Below are positions 1 through 8,164 of a DNA stretch of 40,781 bases, one piece after another. The DNA comes from Pseudomonadota bacterium (GTDB lineage Bacteria > Pseudomonadota > Gammaproteobacteria > Steroidobacterales > Steroidobacteraceae): positions 1 through 40,781 of the forward strand of contig CANFSB010000012.1 of the NCBI GenBank assembly GCA_947449495.1, given 5' to 3'. Within the stretch, counting starts at the first letter, position 1, and each line of letters begins with the position of its first letter. The notes under the pieces were generated by a model. That model made no database searches. It was not told the origin of the DNA and saw only the letters and a list, made by a program, of their open reading frames with translations. The position numbers and the translations under genes were made by a program.

Positions 1-240
1 CGCGCCATGCGAGCGACACAGCAACAACTCACCATCGGGCGTCAGAAACCGGCCGGGCGGGAAATCGAGACGATGTCCGGCATGCGGACATTGGTTGACG
101 AAGGCGCGCACCTCTCCTTGGTGCATCACTACCAGCCCGCGCAGCGGCCACTCACCCTCACCCAAAGTAAATCCCTGTGCCTGACCTTCCGTCAGCAATT
201 GCAGGTCACACACTGCTGTACCGGCCGCAAGCAAATTCAT
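1..240 (-). CDS. Rieske [2Fe-2S] protein, C-terminally truncated by window edge
   Basis: The 80 visible residues read MNLLAAGTAVCDLQ and end at the left edge. They hold both halves of a Rieske cluster site: C51-P-H53 in NQCPHAGH and C75-R-S-H78 in LCRSHGA. Two Cys and two His would bind a [2Fe-2S] cluster. The short length before the first motif fits a soluble NirD-like or dioxygenase-ferredoxin-like electron carrier rather than a bc1 Rieske subunit, which would start with a membrane anchor. The start ATG (238-240) overlaps the stop of the upstream permease gene as ATGA, so it is the third gene of the exonuclease III-permease operon. The partner enzyme is unknown, and whether a further domain follows cannot be seen. 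Confidence 0.85.
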   Translation of the reverse strand, partial: MNLLAAGTAVCDLQLLTEGQAQGFTLGEGEWPLRGLVVMHQGEVRAFVNQCPHAGHRLDFPPGRFLTPDGELLLCRSHGA

Positions 241-1544
241 GTCACACCCTTGTCCGGGACATCAATCAAACCTTTGCGCATTAACAGCCAGAAAAGCAGC
301 ACACCGGGAACGGCGACCACTGTCGAAAGCAGATAGAAGTCCACAAAACCCAGCAGCTCGATCAGTTTGCCGGCCGTCGTACCGCTGATGAATCGGCCCA
401 CCACGCTCGATGCTGCCGACAACAAGGCAAACTGAGCCGCGGTGTACCTCAGATCGCAAAGCGCTGAAAGATAGGCCACAACCGTCACGCCACCGATGCC
501 ACTGGTCAGATTTTCAAAAGCGATTGCGCCGGCCAGGCCCCAGTTGGAATGACCCACCGATGCCAGCGCCGCAAAGCTGAGGTTAGAAACAGCCATCAAC
601 ACCAGGCTCCACAGCACCGAGCGCTTGAGGCCAATGCGGCTATACAGCCAACCACCGACAAACACGCCTGCCAAATAGGCCCAAAAGCCAAAACCCACGT
701 CATAAAACGCGATTTCATCGTTGCTGTACTGCAACTCATCAAACAGCAGCCTGAACGTCAGATTGGCGATGGTGTCGCCCACCTTGTGCAGCAATACAAA
801 CAGCAGCACCAGCAGCGCGCCACGACGACGCATGAATTCAACCAGCGGATCAATTATGGAACGCAGCACTGCATCAAAGCCAGTGCGCACCTGCGGCTCG
901 CGACGCCGCGGTGGCTCGCCCAGCACCAAACCCACCAGCATTGCAGGCAAAGCCAGCGCCGCGCAGACGCCATAGCCCAGCGACCAACCCCAGCGACCCG
1001 CGATAACCAGCGCCAGCGCGGCAGCCACCACAGAGCCGATGCGCCAGCCATACTGCGACATACCCGCGCCAACACCGAGCTGCCCAGGCTCCAGAGTTTC
1101 GATACGGTAGGCGTCTATGACGATGTCGTAGGTGGCGCCGGCAACTGCAACGAGGATCGCTGCATAGACAGTGCCCAGCAGATTTGTCCGGGGATCCACT
1201 AACGCCAGATTGATGATGGCAGCCATCACCAGCACACCGGCCAGCAGCAGCCATGACACGCGCTGACCTAATCGCGACAGCACAGGCACCTTCACGCCGT
1301 CGACCACCCAAGCCCAAAGGAACTTGAGGTTGTAGACCAGAAAAGTAAGCGTGAAGGCAGTGACAGTGCTCTTGCGGATGCCATCCTGCGCCAGCCGCGT
1401 GGTCAGCGTTGCTGCGATCATCGCGTAAGGCGCACCAGACGACACGCCCAGAAAAAACGCCGCCAACGGCGCTGGCTCAACATAGGCGCGCAAGCCAGCC
1501 GGCAAGGCAGCACGCCAGCCGGTGGCCGCAGCGCCCACTGTCAC
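237..1544 (-). CDS. ampG: AmpG-family MFS permease
   Basis: A 435-residue polytopic membrane protein of the major facilitator superfamily with about 12 hydrophobic segments. Family marks are FFLGVSSGAPYAMI in the first segment and the acidic motif TYDIVIDAYRIE near residue 140, typical of AmpG-type transporters. E. coli AmpG imports anhydro-muropeptides from the periplasm for cell-wall recycling and beta-lactamase induction; that substrate is carried over from the family and not shown here. The start is GTG (1542-1544), overlapping the exonuclease III stop as GTGA, and its own stop overlaps the Rieske ATG. Other AmpG-like MFS members have unknown substrates, and no ampD, ampC or nagZ lies in view. 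Confidence 0.8.
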   Translation of the reverse strand: MTVGAAATGWRAALPAGLRAYVEPAPLAAFFLGVSSGAPYAMIAATLTTRLAQDGIRKSTVTAFTLTFLVYNLKFLWAWVVDGVKVPVLSRLGQRVSWLLLAGVLVMAAIINLALVDPRTNLLGTVYAAILVAVAGATYDIVIDAYRIETLEPGQLGVGAGMSQYGWRIGSVVAAALALVIAGRWGWSLGYGVCAALALPAMLVGLVLGEPPRRREPQVRTGFDAVLRSIIDPLVEFMRRRGALLVLLFVLLHKVGDTIANLTFRLLFDELQYSNDEIAFYDVGFGFWAYLAGVFVGGWLYSRIGLKRSVLWSLVLMAVSNLSFAALASVGHSNWGLAGAIAFENLTSGIGGVTVVAYLSALCDLRYTAAQFALLSAASSVVGRFISGTTAGKLIELLGFVDFYLLSTVVAVPGVLLFWLLMRKGLIDVPDKGVT

Positions 1545-2308
1545 AGCACGTAATCCAAGGTCAGCGGGGCGTGATCTGAGAACCGCTGGTCTTTATAGAT
1601 GCTGGCACTGCGGGCCGTACCGGCAAGGTTGGCGCTGACCACTTGATAATCGATACGCCAGCCCACGTTCTTAGCCCAAGCCTCGCCGCGGTTTGACCAC
1701 CAGGTGTATTGCTCGGCACGCTGATCGACTTCGCGAAACGCATCCACAAAGCCCGCCTCGCCAAACACACGGTCGAGCCAAGCGCGTTCCTCGGGCAAAA
1801 ATCCGCTGTTTTTCTGGTTGCCCTTCCAGTTCTTCAAGTCGATCTCGCGGTGCGCGATATTCCAGTCGCCACACAAGATATAGCGTCGGCCCGTAGCGGC
1901 CAGCGCCTGCATGTGCGGCAGAAACACATCAAGGCAGCGGAACTTGGATTCCTGACGGTGCGGACCCGACGAACCCGACGGCAGATACACCGAGATCACC
2001 GACAGATCACCAAAGCAGGCCTCGATGTAGCGGCCTTCGTTATCGAACTCCTCAACACCAAAGCCGCAGCGCACCACATCGGGCTTTTGCCGGCTGAATA
2101 TCGCCACGCCCGAATAGCCCGGCTTTACCGCGTCACAGAACACACTGTGATAGCCCGCAAGCTCGCAGCCCAACCCGGCCAGCTGGTGTTCCTGGGCCTT
2201 GGTCTCCTGGATACACACCACATCCGGCTGTAACTGCCCCAACCACTCGAACACACCCTTTTTGGTGGCCGACCGGATGCCATTGACGTTGATAGACGTG
2301 ACTTTCAT
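1541..2308 (-). CDS. xth: exodeoxyribonuclease III (AP endonuclease, EEP family)
   Basis: A 255-residue exonuclease-endonuclease-phosphatase fold enzyme that cuts DNA at abasic sites and removes 3' blocking groups. The metal and catalytic residues are present: NVNGIR near the N-terminus, the Glu of CIQETK, the Asp and Asn of GDWNIAH, and the C-terminal Asp-His pair in SDHAPL. I place the start at the ATG giving [10 protein letters not shown]; an open frame continues 12 codons upstream ([12 protein letters not shown]), which the family lacks. It lies divergent to pyrE with 34 bp between start codons, the same neighbourhood as the catalytically dead paralogue Crc in Pseudomonas. The intact active site argues for the nuclease, not Crc. 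First gene of a three-gene operon. Confidence 0.93.
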   Translation of the reverse strand: MKVTSINVNGIRSATKKGVFEWLGQLQPDVVCIQETKAQEHQLAGLGCELAGYHSVFCDAVKPGYSGVAIFSRQKPDVVRCGFGVEEFDNEGRYIEACFGDLSVISVYLPSGSSGPHRQESKFRCLDVFLPHMQALAATGRRYILCGDWNIAHREIDLKNWKGNQKNSGFLPEERAWLDRVFGEAGFVDAFREVDQRAEQYTWWSNRGEAWAKNVGWRIDYQVVSANLAGTARSASIYKDQRFSDHAPLTLDYVL

Positions 2309-2342
2309 GGGCAGCATGATAGCCCCACTGCCTGGAACCCTC

Positions 2343-3014
2343 ATGCACGACCATCAACTTGCCTTTCTGAAACTCGCCCTGGGTCGCAATGCGCTGCGCT
2401 TTGGCCAGTTCACGCTCAAGTCGGGACGCATCAGCCCCTACTTCTTCAACGCCGGGTCATTTGATGACGGTGCCTCATTGGCCGTGCTGGGGCAGTGCTA
2501 TGCCGCCACCATCGTGGCCTCTGGCCTGCCCTTCGACATGCTGTTCGGACCTGCCTACAAAGGCATCCCGCTGGTGGCCGCCACCGCTGCCGCGCTGTAT
2601 ACGCACCACGGACTCAACGTGCCGTTTGCATTCAATCGCAAAGAGGCCAAAACCCACGGCGAAGGCGGTGCCATCGTCGGTCGCGCGCTCGCAGGTCGTG
2701 TGTTGATCATCGATGACGTCATCACCGCCGGCACCGCCATCCGCGAATCGATCGAACTGATCCGGGCGGCCGGTGCCACACCTTGCGGTGTCGCGCTGGC
2801 ACTGGATCGACAAGAGCGCGGCCGCGACCCGGTCACCGGCAACACACTGACTGAGTCCGCCGTGCAGGAAGTGGCACGTTTGTATGCCATTCCCTGCCTG
2901 AGCATCCTGACGCTCGGCGCGCTGATTGAGGCGGTGCGCGGCGGTGCTGCCGCACAGCCCGGGGAGCATCTGGCGGCCATGGAGGCGTACCGGGCGCAGT
3001 ACGGAATCGAGTGA
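2343..3014 (+). CDS. pyrE: orotate phosphoribosyltransferase
   Basis: A 223-residue enzyme that joins orotate to PRPP to give OMP, the fifth step of pyrimidine synthesis. It shows the N-terminal family block [21 protein letters not shown], the KGIPL loop, the [12 protein letters not shown] flexible catalytic loop, and the PRPP-binding motif [13 protein letters not shown]. The start [21 protein letters not shown] matches the E. coli-type N-terminus; the frame is open further upstream, but that would run into the divergent exonuclease gene. No strong Shine-Dalgarno is visible. In E. coli pyrE is followed by slmA and dut; here slmA is missing and other genes lie between. Confidence 0.96.
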   Translation: MHDHQLAFLKLALGRNALRFGQFTLKSGRISPYFFNAGSFDDGASLAVLGQCYAATIVASGLPFDMLFGPAYKGIPLVAATAAALYTHHGLNVPFAFNRKEAKTHGEGGAIVGRALAGRVLIIDDVITAGTAIRESIELIRAAGATPCGVALALDRQERGRDPVTGNTLTESAVQEVARLYAIPCLSILTLGALIEAVRGGAAAQPGEHLAAMEAYRAQYGIE

Positions 3015-3021
3015 AGATGTG

Positions 3022-3045
3022 AGCCGCGCCGCAATTGGCGCGGCT
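3022..3045 (+). terminator. GC-rich hairpin after pyrE (no U-tract)
   Basis: A perfect 9-bp inverted repeat, AGCCGCGCC then GCAATT then GGCGCGGCT, begins 7 nt after the pyrE stop. It is not followed by a run of T, so it is a weak terminator or an mRNA 3'-end stabiliser between pyrE and the DUF4124 gene. Confidence 0.4.
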
Positions 3046-3085
3046 GGTGCTGGCCTCTGGCGCGCTGGCATGGACAATGCCAGAG

Positions 3086-3739
3086 ATGAAAAAACGTCTC
3101 GCCTTTGCTCTGTTGCTCAGCTGCACGGTTGCCGCCGTGCCGGCGGCGCAACCGCGCAAGGCGGGTACGTCCAATGAACCGGCTGTCCGCAGCTACCGCT
3201 GGACTGACGAGAACGGTGCCGTGCACTACGGCGACACGGTGCCGGCGCAATACGCACAGCGCAGCATTGCCGAGCTCAATAGCCAGGGGTTGGCGGTGCG
3301 CGAGCGGCCGGCACAGCTATCTGCTGCCGAACAAGCCTCCATCAGTGAGCGCAGTCAGTTGGATGCTCGCACCAAACAGCGCGACAACTTTCTGCTGACC
3401 ACGTACACCTCAACGCAGGACATAGAGTCGCTGCGCGACGAGCGCTTGGCACAGATTGAAACCCAGGTGGCCGCCAGTCGCGGTTATGTGGAGGCTGTGC
3501 AGACGCGCATGCAAGGTCTTAAGACACGCATGCGCAATTTCAAACCCTACTCGACCAAGCCCAATGCCCGCCGCCTGCCAGATACACTAACTGCAGAGAT
3601 AGTGCAGACGCTCAACGAAGAACTGTCACAGCGCGCCGTGCTGATTTCGCGGCAAAAAGAACAGGAAACGCTGCGCTCGAGCTTTCAGGCGGATATCGAT
3701 CGTTATCGCCAGCTGGTTGTTCAGCAAAGCAAGCGCTGA
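3086..3739 (+). CDS. exported DUF4124-domain protein with coiled coil
   Basis: A 217-residue protein of unknown function. The N-terminus MKKRLAFALLLSCTVAAVPAA is a classical signal peptide, so the product should be periplasmic. It is followed by a DUF4124 motif, YRWTDENGAVHYGDTVP, a small beta-rich module common in gammaproteobacterial envelope proteins. The remainder (from about residue 85) is helical and charged, rich in Gln, Arg and Glu, and reads as a coiled coil. The ATG at 3086 puts the lysines at the signal start; ATG 3077 (MPEMKK) is an alternative. It may be cotranscribed with pyrE, and a strong hairpin ends it. Confidence 0.75.
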   Translation: MKKRLAFALLLSCTVAAVPAAQPRKAGTSNEPAVRSYRWTDENGAVHYGDTVPAQYAQRSIAELNSQGLAVRERPAQLSAAEQASISERSQLDARTKQRDNFLLTTYTSTQDIESLRDERLAQIETQVAASRGYVEAVQTRMQGLKTRMRNFKPYSTKPNARRLPDTLTAEIVQTLNEELSQRAVLISRQKEQETLRSSFQADIDRYRQLVVQQSKR

Positions 3740-3745
3740 ACCCAA

Positions 3746-3770
3746 GGGCCTGCGCAATCAGCGCAGGCCC
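3746..3770. terminator. bidirectional terminator hairpin between convergent genes
   Basis: A perfect 10-bp inverted repeat (GGGCCTGCGC, loop AATCA, GCGCAGGCCC) sits between the DUF4124 gene on plus and the proline-rich protein gene on minus. On plus it is followed by CATCGTCTTATTT, a poor U-tract. Its position between two stops supports transcription termination in both directions. Confidence 0.7.
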
Positions 3771-3777
3771 CATCGTC

Positions 3778-4707
3778 TTATTTGACGCTATAGCCCTTGC
3801 CCGTCAGGCACGCCGTCAGCGCGCGGTCATATTGACCATGCTTGTCGGGGTTATAGACGGCATCCACCGGGTTGTACTGCGTCTGGCCAACAGCCCAGCG
3901 ATGGCACTCATAGCGGTCATCGGCTTGTTGCTGCTCGCTCTGTCCCTTCTGCGGATAGACGTACAGCTCCGGGTCGCGCTGCGGCTCGACCGCCGGCTCG
4001 GCCGCAGTAGCCAAGCGTGAGCCTGACGGCGGCTGCACCACCACATAGCTGCGACGGCCTATGTCGTAGCTGTAGTAGGTATCGTCCGCGAAGTAGTAAC
4101 GCGACCCACCGATAAACACAGTGGAATAGAACGGCGGCAACGTCGACACATACAGACCGTAAGGCGGCGTGCTCAGGACAAAGCTGCTGCCATAAGGGCG
4201 GTACCAGTAGCCGTCATATTGGTAGTAAGGGCTGCCACCCCAGTAATAAGGGCGATATCCAGGGGGCAACCGGGTGACCACGCGATCCGGCGCAGGGCGG
4301 CTGGGACGCGTGTTGTAGTTGTAACCGGGCGACGGGCGCTGCTGCTGCTCGGGCCGAAACGACGGCGGCTCCGGTCGACCTGGCACAGGGCGCTGGTATA
4401 CGTTGCCTTGATCAGGCCGCCCGTAGTTGGGCTGCGGACGCTGCTGTGCTTGCTCCGGACGACCCGGTTCTACGACAGGCTGCGGACGCTGCTGCGCTTG
4501 CTCCGGGCGGCCCTGTTGTACCGCAGGCTGCGGACGCTGCTGTGCTTGCTCCGGGCGTCCGGGCATCGGGCGCTGGTAAGGGCGGGACTCAATACGCTTG
4601 TCTTCGGCATCCACCTCTTGCGAGAGCACCGTTGCGGGCATTGCACCCCAAAGCGCCAGCGCCGCGCCGAAAACGACAGATCCACGAACCGAGCTTAGGC
4701 TGATCAT
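3778..4707 (-). CDS. exported Pro/Gln-repeat protein with DUF6515-like region and C-terminal DRYEC motif
   Basis: A 309-residue secreted protein of unknown function. Residues 1-30 form a signal peptide. Residues 50-93 hold three 16-residue repeats beginning GRPEQAQQRPQP. A Tyr/Pro/Gly-rich stretch (about 150-225, e.g. GYRPYYWGGSPYY) resembles DUF6515 proteins. The C-terminus carries DRYECHRWAVG (264-274) and YDRALTACL...GYSVK (293-309), nearly the same as in the upstream lipoprotein. AAGGAG lies 7 nt before the ATG. It follows the lipoprotein gene after 11 bp, so the two are an operon. C268 and C300 could pair in a disulfide. A cell-envelope structural or stress role is inference. Confidence 0.8.
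   Translation of the reverse strand: MISLSSVRGSVVFGAALALWGAMPATVLSQEVDAEDKRIESRPYQRPMPGRPEQAQQRPQPAVQQGRPEQAQQRPQPVVEPGRPEQAQQRPQPNYGRPDQGNVYQRPVPGRPEPPSFRPEQQQRPSPGYNYNTRPSRPAPDRVVTRLPPGYRPYYWGGSPYYQYDGYWYRPYGSSFVLSTPPYGLYVSTLPPFYSTVFIGGSRYYFADDTYYSYDIGRRSYVVVQPPSGSRLATAAEPAVEPQRDPELYVYPQKGQSEQQQADDRYECHRWAVGQTQYNPVDAVYNPDKHGQYDRALTACLTGKGYSVK
4429..4560 (-). repeat. 48-bp tandem coding repeats (16-residue GRPEQAQQRPQP units)
   Basis: Three tandem in-frame units, the third counted only over its conserved 12 codons, encode the Pro/Gln-rich repeat of the secreted protein. The period is 48 bp, so unit gain or loss keeps the reading frame. Spacer residues between units differ (AVQQ, VVEP). Confidence 0.8.
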
Positions 4708-4718
4708 GGTGAGTCTCC

Positions 4719-5261
4719 TTACTTGACTGTGTAGCCGCGTGCCTCAAGGCAGGCGGACATCGCACGCTGATAATCGGCCGCCGCGCGACCGTTACCGGCC
4801 GAGGCCGCAACTTGGTTTGCGGTATAACGACGGGCTTCTTCATCGGCCTGCGCGCTCTCAGACGCCGCACCAAGCAATCCGCCTGCCGCAGCACCCACGA
4901 TGGCACCAGAGGCGGCATTGCGCGAATCCGAGACGGCTGCGCCAATGATGGCGCCGAGCAGAGCGCCGCCCACTGTGGCTTCGCCAGTGGGGCGCGACGG
5001 CACCACCACCTGACGTTGCGCAGGCGGCAAAGGCCGGCGACTGGGATCAAAGCCCGTGCGGCCGACCGCCCAGTTGTAGCACTCATAGCGGTCGCGCTCC
5101 TGACGCTCCGCCGTCTGCCCCTGAGTGGGATAAAAGTAAACCTGTGCCGGCACCGGCTCGGCTGCAGCAGAGGCAGCATCGGCGTAATAAGCGCCGCTGT
5201 TGTCTACGACACAACCCGACAACAGCACCGCTGGAACTAGGACGAGAAGCTTGGTGTTCAT
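4719..5261 (-). CDS. glycine-zipper lipoprotein with split DRYEC / ACL motif
   Basis: A 180-residue predicted outer-membrane lipoprotein. The signal ends in the lipobox LSGC (Cys17). Residues 57-67 read DRYECYNWAVG. Residues about 98-133 are a glycine zipper (GGALLGAIIGAAV, then AIVGAAAGGLLGAA), a membrane-inserting or oligomerising helix pair. The C-terminus YQRAMSACLEARGYTVK closes the same motif seen in the downstream gene, but here the halves lie about 100 residues apart with the zipper between. GGAAGG lies 7 nt before the ATG. Probable operon with the Pro/Gln-repeat gene. Function unknown. Confidence 0.8.
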   Translation of the reverse strand: MNTKLLVLVPAVLLSGCVVDNSGAYYADAASAAAEPVPAQVYFYPTQGQTAERQERDRYECYNWAVGRTGFDPSRRPLPPAQRQVVVPSRPTGEATVGGALLGAIIGAAVSDSRNAASGAIVGAAAGGLLGAASESAQADEEARRYTANQVAASAGNGRAAADYQRAMSACLEARGYTVK

Positions 5262-5298
5262 TGATGCCTTCCAGAAGCTCTTGGCTTGATGAGGACTA

Positions 5299-5314
5299 GT
5301 GATTTCGCGATCAC
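5299..5314. promoter_or_regulatory. small inverted repeat upstream of lipoprotein operon
   Basis: GTGAT-TTCGCG-ATCAC is a perfect 5-bp inverted repeat 38 bp upstream of the lipoprotein ATG. The location suits an operator. The arms are short, so chance is quite possible. Confidence 0.25.
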
Positions 5315-5355
5315 AACTCCCTTGTAGGAGCTATCGCCTTAATGGTGACTGAACC

Positions 5356-5373
5356 CTGCGCGCCAACGCGCAG
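5356..5373 (-). terminator. hairpin after dut
   Basis: CTGCGCG-CCAA-CGCGCAG is a 7-bp stem starting 5 nt after the dut stop on the minus strand. No U-tract follows, so it is a weak terminator at best, placed between the coaBC-dut operon and the next minus-strand operon. Confidence 0.4.
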
Positions 5374-5378
5374 CACCA

Positions 5379-5846
5379 TTAGCCGCGTCCGGTATGCCCG
5401 AATCCGCCGTCGCCGCGCGTGCTATCGGTAAACGCATCGACCACCTGCAACTGCACCTGCAACACCGGCACGACAATCAACTGCGCGATGCGATCACCGG
5501 GCTGCAAAGTAAACGCTGTGGCACTGCGGTTCCAGCACGAGACCATCAGCTGGCCCTGATAATCGGAGTCGATCAGGCCCACCAAGTTCCCCAGCACAAT
5601 GCCGTTCTTGTGGCCCAAACCAGAGCGCGGCAGGATCACCGCGGCAAGACCCGCGTCAGCCAGATGTATTGCCATGCCCGTGGGCACCAGCAACGTGGCG
5701 CCTGCGGCAAGCTCAGTAGGAGTTTCGAGCATAGCGCGTAAATCCAAGCCCGCAGAGCCCGCGGTGGCATAAGTAGGCAACGGCCACTCCCGACCCAAAC
5801 GCGGATCGAGAATGCGAACCTGCAGCGGCTGCAGCGCAGCACTCAT
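5379..5846 (-). CDS. dut: dUTP diphosphatase
   Basis: A 155-residue trimeric dUTPase that splits dUTP to dUMP and pyrophosphate, keeping uracil out of DNA and supplying dTMP synthesis. All five family motifs are in order: [36 protein letters not shown] (with the uracil-contacting Tyr and catalytic Asp), GDRIAQLIV, and the C-terminal arm [10 protein letters not shown], a close variant of RGxGGFGSTG. The start ATG overlaps the coaBC stop as ATGA, giving the conserved coaBC-dut operon. Confidence 0.97.
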   Translation of the reverse strand: MSAALQPLQVRILDPRLGREWPLPTYATAGSAGLDLRAMLETPTELAAGATLLVPTGMAIHLADAGLAAVILPRSGLGHKNGIVLGNLVGLIDSDYQGQLMVSCWNRSATAFTLQPGDRIAQLIVVPVLQVQLQVVDAFTDSTRGDGGFGHTGRG

Positions 5847-7042
5847 GAACGAGCCGCCAGATAACGCTCGGCAATCAGCGCCATGAGTCTGCGTGCCAGC
5901 ACCGTCTTGCTGCCCTCACCCAGCTCCTGCCGGCCGCCGTTCTGCCACAACACAACCACCTGGTTGTCGTCACGGTCAAAGCCTTTGCAGTCGCCGACTT
6001 CGTTGACCGCAATCAGATCAAGATTCTTGCGCTCCAGCTTGGCGCGCGCATGGACCTCGACATCATTGGTCTCAGCGGCAAAGCCCACCACATAGGGGCG
6101 ATTGGCGCGCTGCGCCACCGCATGCAATATGTCGACCGTGCGCTCCATGCGCAGATCAAGGCTGTCGGTGACCTTCTTGATCTTAAGACTGGCGGGATTG
6201 GTCGGCCGGTAGTCGGCCACTGCCGCGGTAGCGATGAACACCTGTGCTGCGGCCACTTCGGCCTCAACCGCGTCATTCATCTGCTGCGCCGTTTCCACGT
6301 CGATGCGGCGCACGCCCGGCGGTGTGCACAAATTCACTGGGCCGCTGACCAGCGTCACCTCGGCGCCCAGTTCACGGGCTGCCTGTGCCACCGCATAGCC
6401 CATTTTCCCGGAGCTGCGATTGCTGATAAACCGCACCGGATCGATGCGCTCGCGCGTCGGACCGGCGGTGATCAGCACCCTATGACCTGCCAGCGGCCCC
6501 TGCACCGGCAACAGAGCCATGGCCGCGTCGGCCAAGGCCACCGGCTCCAGCATGCGACCCTCACCGGTCTCGCCGCAGGCCTGACTGCCGACGCCGGGGC
6601 CCAGCACCTGCACGCCACGCGCGCGCAATAGCGCGACGTTGGCGGCGGTGGCGGGATTGGCCCACATCTGTTGATTCATGGCCGGAGCGACCGCCACAGG
6701 CGCTGCTGTGGCCAAACACAAGGTGCCCAGCAAGCTGCCGGCCAAGCCATGGGACAGCTGCGCCAGAAAATCTGCTGTCGCGGGTGCCACCAGCACAAGG
6801 TCGGCCCAGCGGGCCAATTCGATATGGCTCATGGCCGCCTCGGCCGCGCTATCCCACAGCTCAGAGCGCACCTCGCGGCCCGACACGGCCTGGAAGGTCA
6901 ACGGCGTCACAAACTCGCGGGCGCCAGAGGTCATCACCACTTGGACCTGCGCCCCGCGCTCTACGAGGCGACGTACCAGATCGGGGCTCTTGTAGGCGGC
7001 GATGCCGCCGGTGACACCCAGCACGATGCGTTTTCCGTTCAT
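5843..7042 (-). CDS. coaBC: bifunctional phosphopantothenoylcysteine decarboxylase / phosphopantothenate-cysteine ligase
   Basis: A 399-residue two-domain CoA biosynthesis enzyme. The N-terminal CoaC half is an FMN flavoprotein with the active-site His in [22 protein letters not shown], the substrate clamp APAMNQQMW, and the catalytic Cys in [12 protein letters not shown]. The C-terminal CoaB half, beginning near [22 protein letters not shown], uses CTP to join cysteine to phosphopantothenate, and has the KIKK motif. I start at [13 protein letters not shown]; the frame is open 17 codons further upstream, but those lie in an inverted repeat. It is divergent from radC and overlaps dut by 4 nt. 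Confidence 0.96.
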   Translation of the reverse strand: MNGKRIVLGVTGGIAAYKSPDLVRRLVERGAQVQVVMTSGAREFVTPLTFQAVSGREVRSELWDSAAEAAMSHIELARWADLVLVAPATADFLAQLSHGLAGSLLGTLCLATAAPVAVAPAMNQQMWANPATAANVALLRARGVQVLGPGVGSQACGETGEGRMLEPVALADAAMALLPVQGPLAGHRVLITAGPTRERIDPVRFISNRSSGKMGYAVAQAARELGAEVTLVSGPVNLCTPPGVRRIDVETAQQMNDAVEAEVAAAQVFIATAAVADYRPTNPASLKIKKVTDSLDLRMERTVDILHAVAQRANRPYVVGFAAETNDVEVHARAKLERKNLDLIAVNEVGDCKGFDRDDNQVVVLWQNGGRQELGEGSKTVLARRLMALIAERYLAARS

Positions 7043-7057
7043 AGGACCACTATAGGG

Positions 7058-7089
7058 CCCGAGGATCAGCGTTTTCCATGATCCTCGGG
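7058..7089. promoter_or_regulatory. 11-bp-arm inverted repeat between coaBC and radC
   Basis: CCCGAGGATCA, a 10-nt loop, then TGATCCTCGGG form a perfect 11-bp inverted repeat just upstream of the coaBC start and 66 bp before radC. It could be an operator shared by the divergent genes or a leader hairpin. No U-tract follows on either strand, so a simple terminator is unlikely. Confidence 0.5.
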
Positions 7090-7155
7090 TCATTTGCTGA
7101 TCGCCTCAGTGACAGGTCGCCACCACACTGACCGCAGTGTCACAAGGAGGCAGAC

Positions 7156-7830
7156 ATGACCATCCGCGATTGGCCGGCGGGCGAACGCCCGCGCGAAAAG
7201 CTGCTGATATCCGGGCCGCAGAGCCTGTCCGACGCCGAACTGCTGGCCGTGCTGTTCGGCAGCGGCTGCCGCGGCGCCAGCGCCGTAGACCAAGGCCGCG
7301 CGCTGCTGCAGCGCTACCGCTCGCTGCGTGAGCTGCTGGTGACCGAGCAGGCGCAGTGTCTGGCCGCACCGGGGCTGGGCGGCCGCCGCTACGGCATCCT
7401 GCAGGCCGCGCTGGAGCTGTCCCGGCGCCATTACCGCGAGGCGCTGCAGGCCGGACCGGCGCTGGAAGCACCCCAAGCGGCCCGCAACTTTCTGCAGGCG
7501 CAACTGCGCGACCGCCCCTACGAGGTGTTCTGCTGCCTGCACCTGGACAACCGCCACCGTCTGATCGCCTTCGATGAGCTGTTTCGCGGCACCATCGACG
7601 GCGCCAGCGTGCACCCGCGCGAAGTGGTCAAACAGGCACTTTCCCGCAATGCGGCCGCTGTCATCCTGGCCCACAACCACCCGTCCGGCATCGCCGAACC
7701 CAGCCACGCCGACGAGCTGATCACCGCGCGACTGCGCGACGCGCTGGCCCTGGTAGACATCCGGGTGCTCGACCATCTGGTGGTCGGGGACACGCGCTGT
7801 GTCTCGTTTGCAGAGCGGGGGTTGCTCTAA
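7156..7830 (+). CDS. radC: RadC-family JAB1/MPN-domain protein
   Basis: A 224-residue RadC protein. The N-terminal half has helix-hairpin-helix character (APGLGGRRYGILQAALELSRR). The C-terminal JAMM domain keeps the metal-site motif HNHPSGIAEPSHADELIT, with two His and the Asp that bind zinc. Despite the name, a DNA-repair role in E. coli is not well supported, and the biochemical function is unresolved. AAGGAGG (7144-7150) lies 5 nt before the ATG, fixing the start. It sits upstream of rpmB-rpmG-mutM as in E. coli. Confidence 0.96.
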   Translation: MTIRDWPAGERPREKLLISGPQSLSDAELLAVLFGSGCRGASAVDQGRALLQRYRSLRELLVTEQAQCLAAPGLGGRRYGILQAALELSRRHYREALQAGPALEAPQAARNFLQAQLRDRPYEVFCCLHLDNRHRLIAFDELFRGTIDGASVHPREVVKQALSRNAAAVILAHNHPSGIAEPSHADELITARLRDALALVDIRVLDHLVVGDTRCVSFAERGLL

Positions 7831-7844
7831 CGGCAAAGAGAACC

Positions 7845-7874
7845 TTGCCCTGCCCCCCCGCAGGCTGGTATAAA
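7845..7874 (+). promoter_or_regulatory. sigma-70 promoter for rpmB-rpmG
   Basis: A -35 box TTGCCC (7845-7850) and a -10 box TATAAA (7869-7874) are separated by 18 bp. TGG directly before the -10 gives an extended -10. The spacer contains seven C in a row. A transcript would start near 7881, leaving about 37 nt before rpmB. Confidence 0.65.
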
Positions 7875-7917
7875 GCTCGCCCTTTTCAGCGCCCGGCGCC
7901 GCCTCGAGGAATCCGTC

Positions 7918-8154
7918 ATGTCCCGCGTCTGCATTGTTACCGGCAAGCGTCCGGCAGTTGGCAACCGCGTCTCGCACGCCAACAACAAGAAGCGTCGTCG
8001 CTTCCTGCCCAACCTCCATGTGCAGCGTTTCTGGATCGAGGAAGAAAAGCGCTGGGTAAAACTGCGCGTCTCGGCCAACGCAATGCGCACCATCGAAAAG
8101 AACGGTATCGACGTCGTGCTCGCCAAGATGCGTGCACAGGGCAAGAAGGTCTGA
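7918..8154 (+). CDS. rpmB: 50S ribosomal protein L28
   Basis: A 78-residue basic protein of the large ribosomal subunit. It shows the L28 signature [24 protein letters not shown] and the conserved [13 protein letters not shown] block. The length equals the E. coli protein. GAGGA precedes the ATG by 7 nt. It is followed after 10 nt by rpmG, the usual rpmB-rpmG pair. Confidence 0.98.
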   Translation: MSRVCIVTGKRPAVGNRVSHANNKKRRRFLPNLHVQRFWIEEEKRWVKLRVSANAMRTIEKNGIDVVLAKMRAQGKKV

Positions 8155-8164
8155 GGAGCCAGCT

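Noticed and set aside
7-336. Plus-strand open frame at the left edge
   Set aside because: It is antisense to the Rieske protein, whose CxH and CxxH motifs are unambiguous.
1541-2308. Crc catabolite repression control protein
   Set aside because: All exonuclease III catalytic residues are intact, whereas Crc has lost them.
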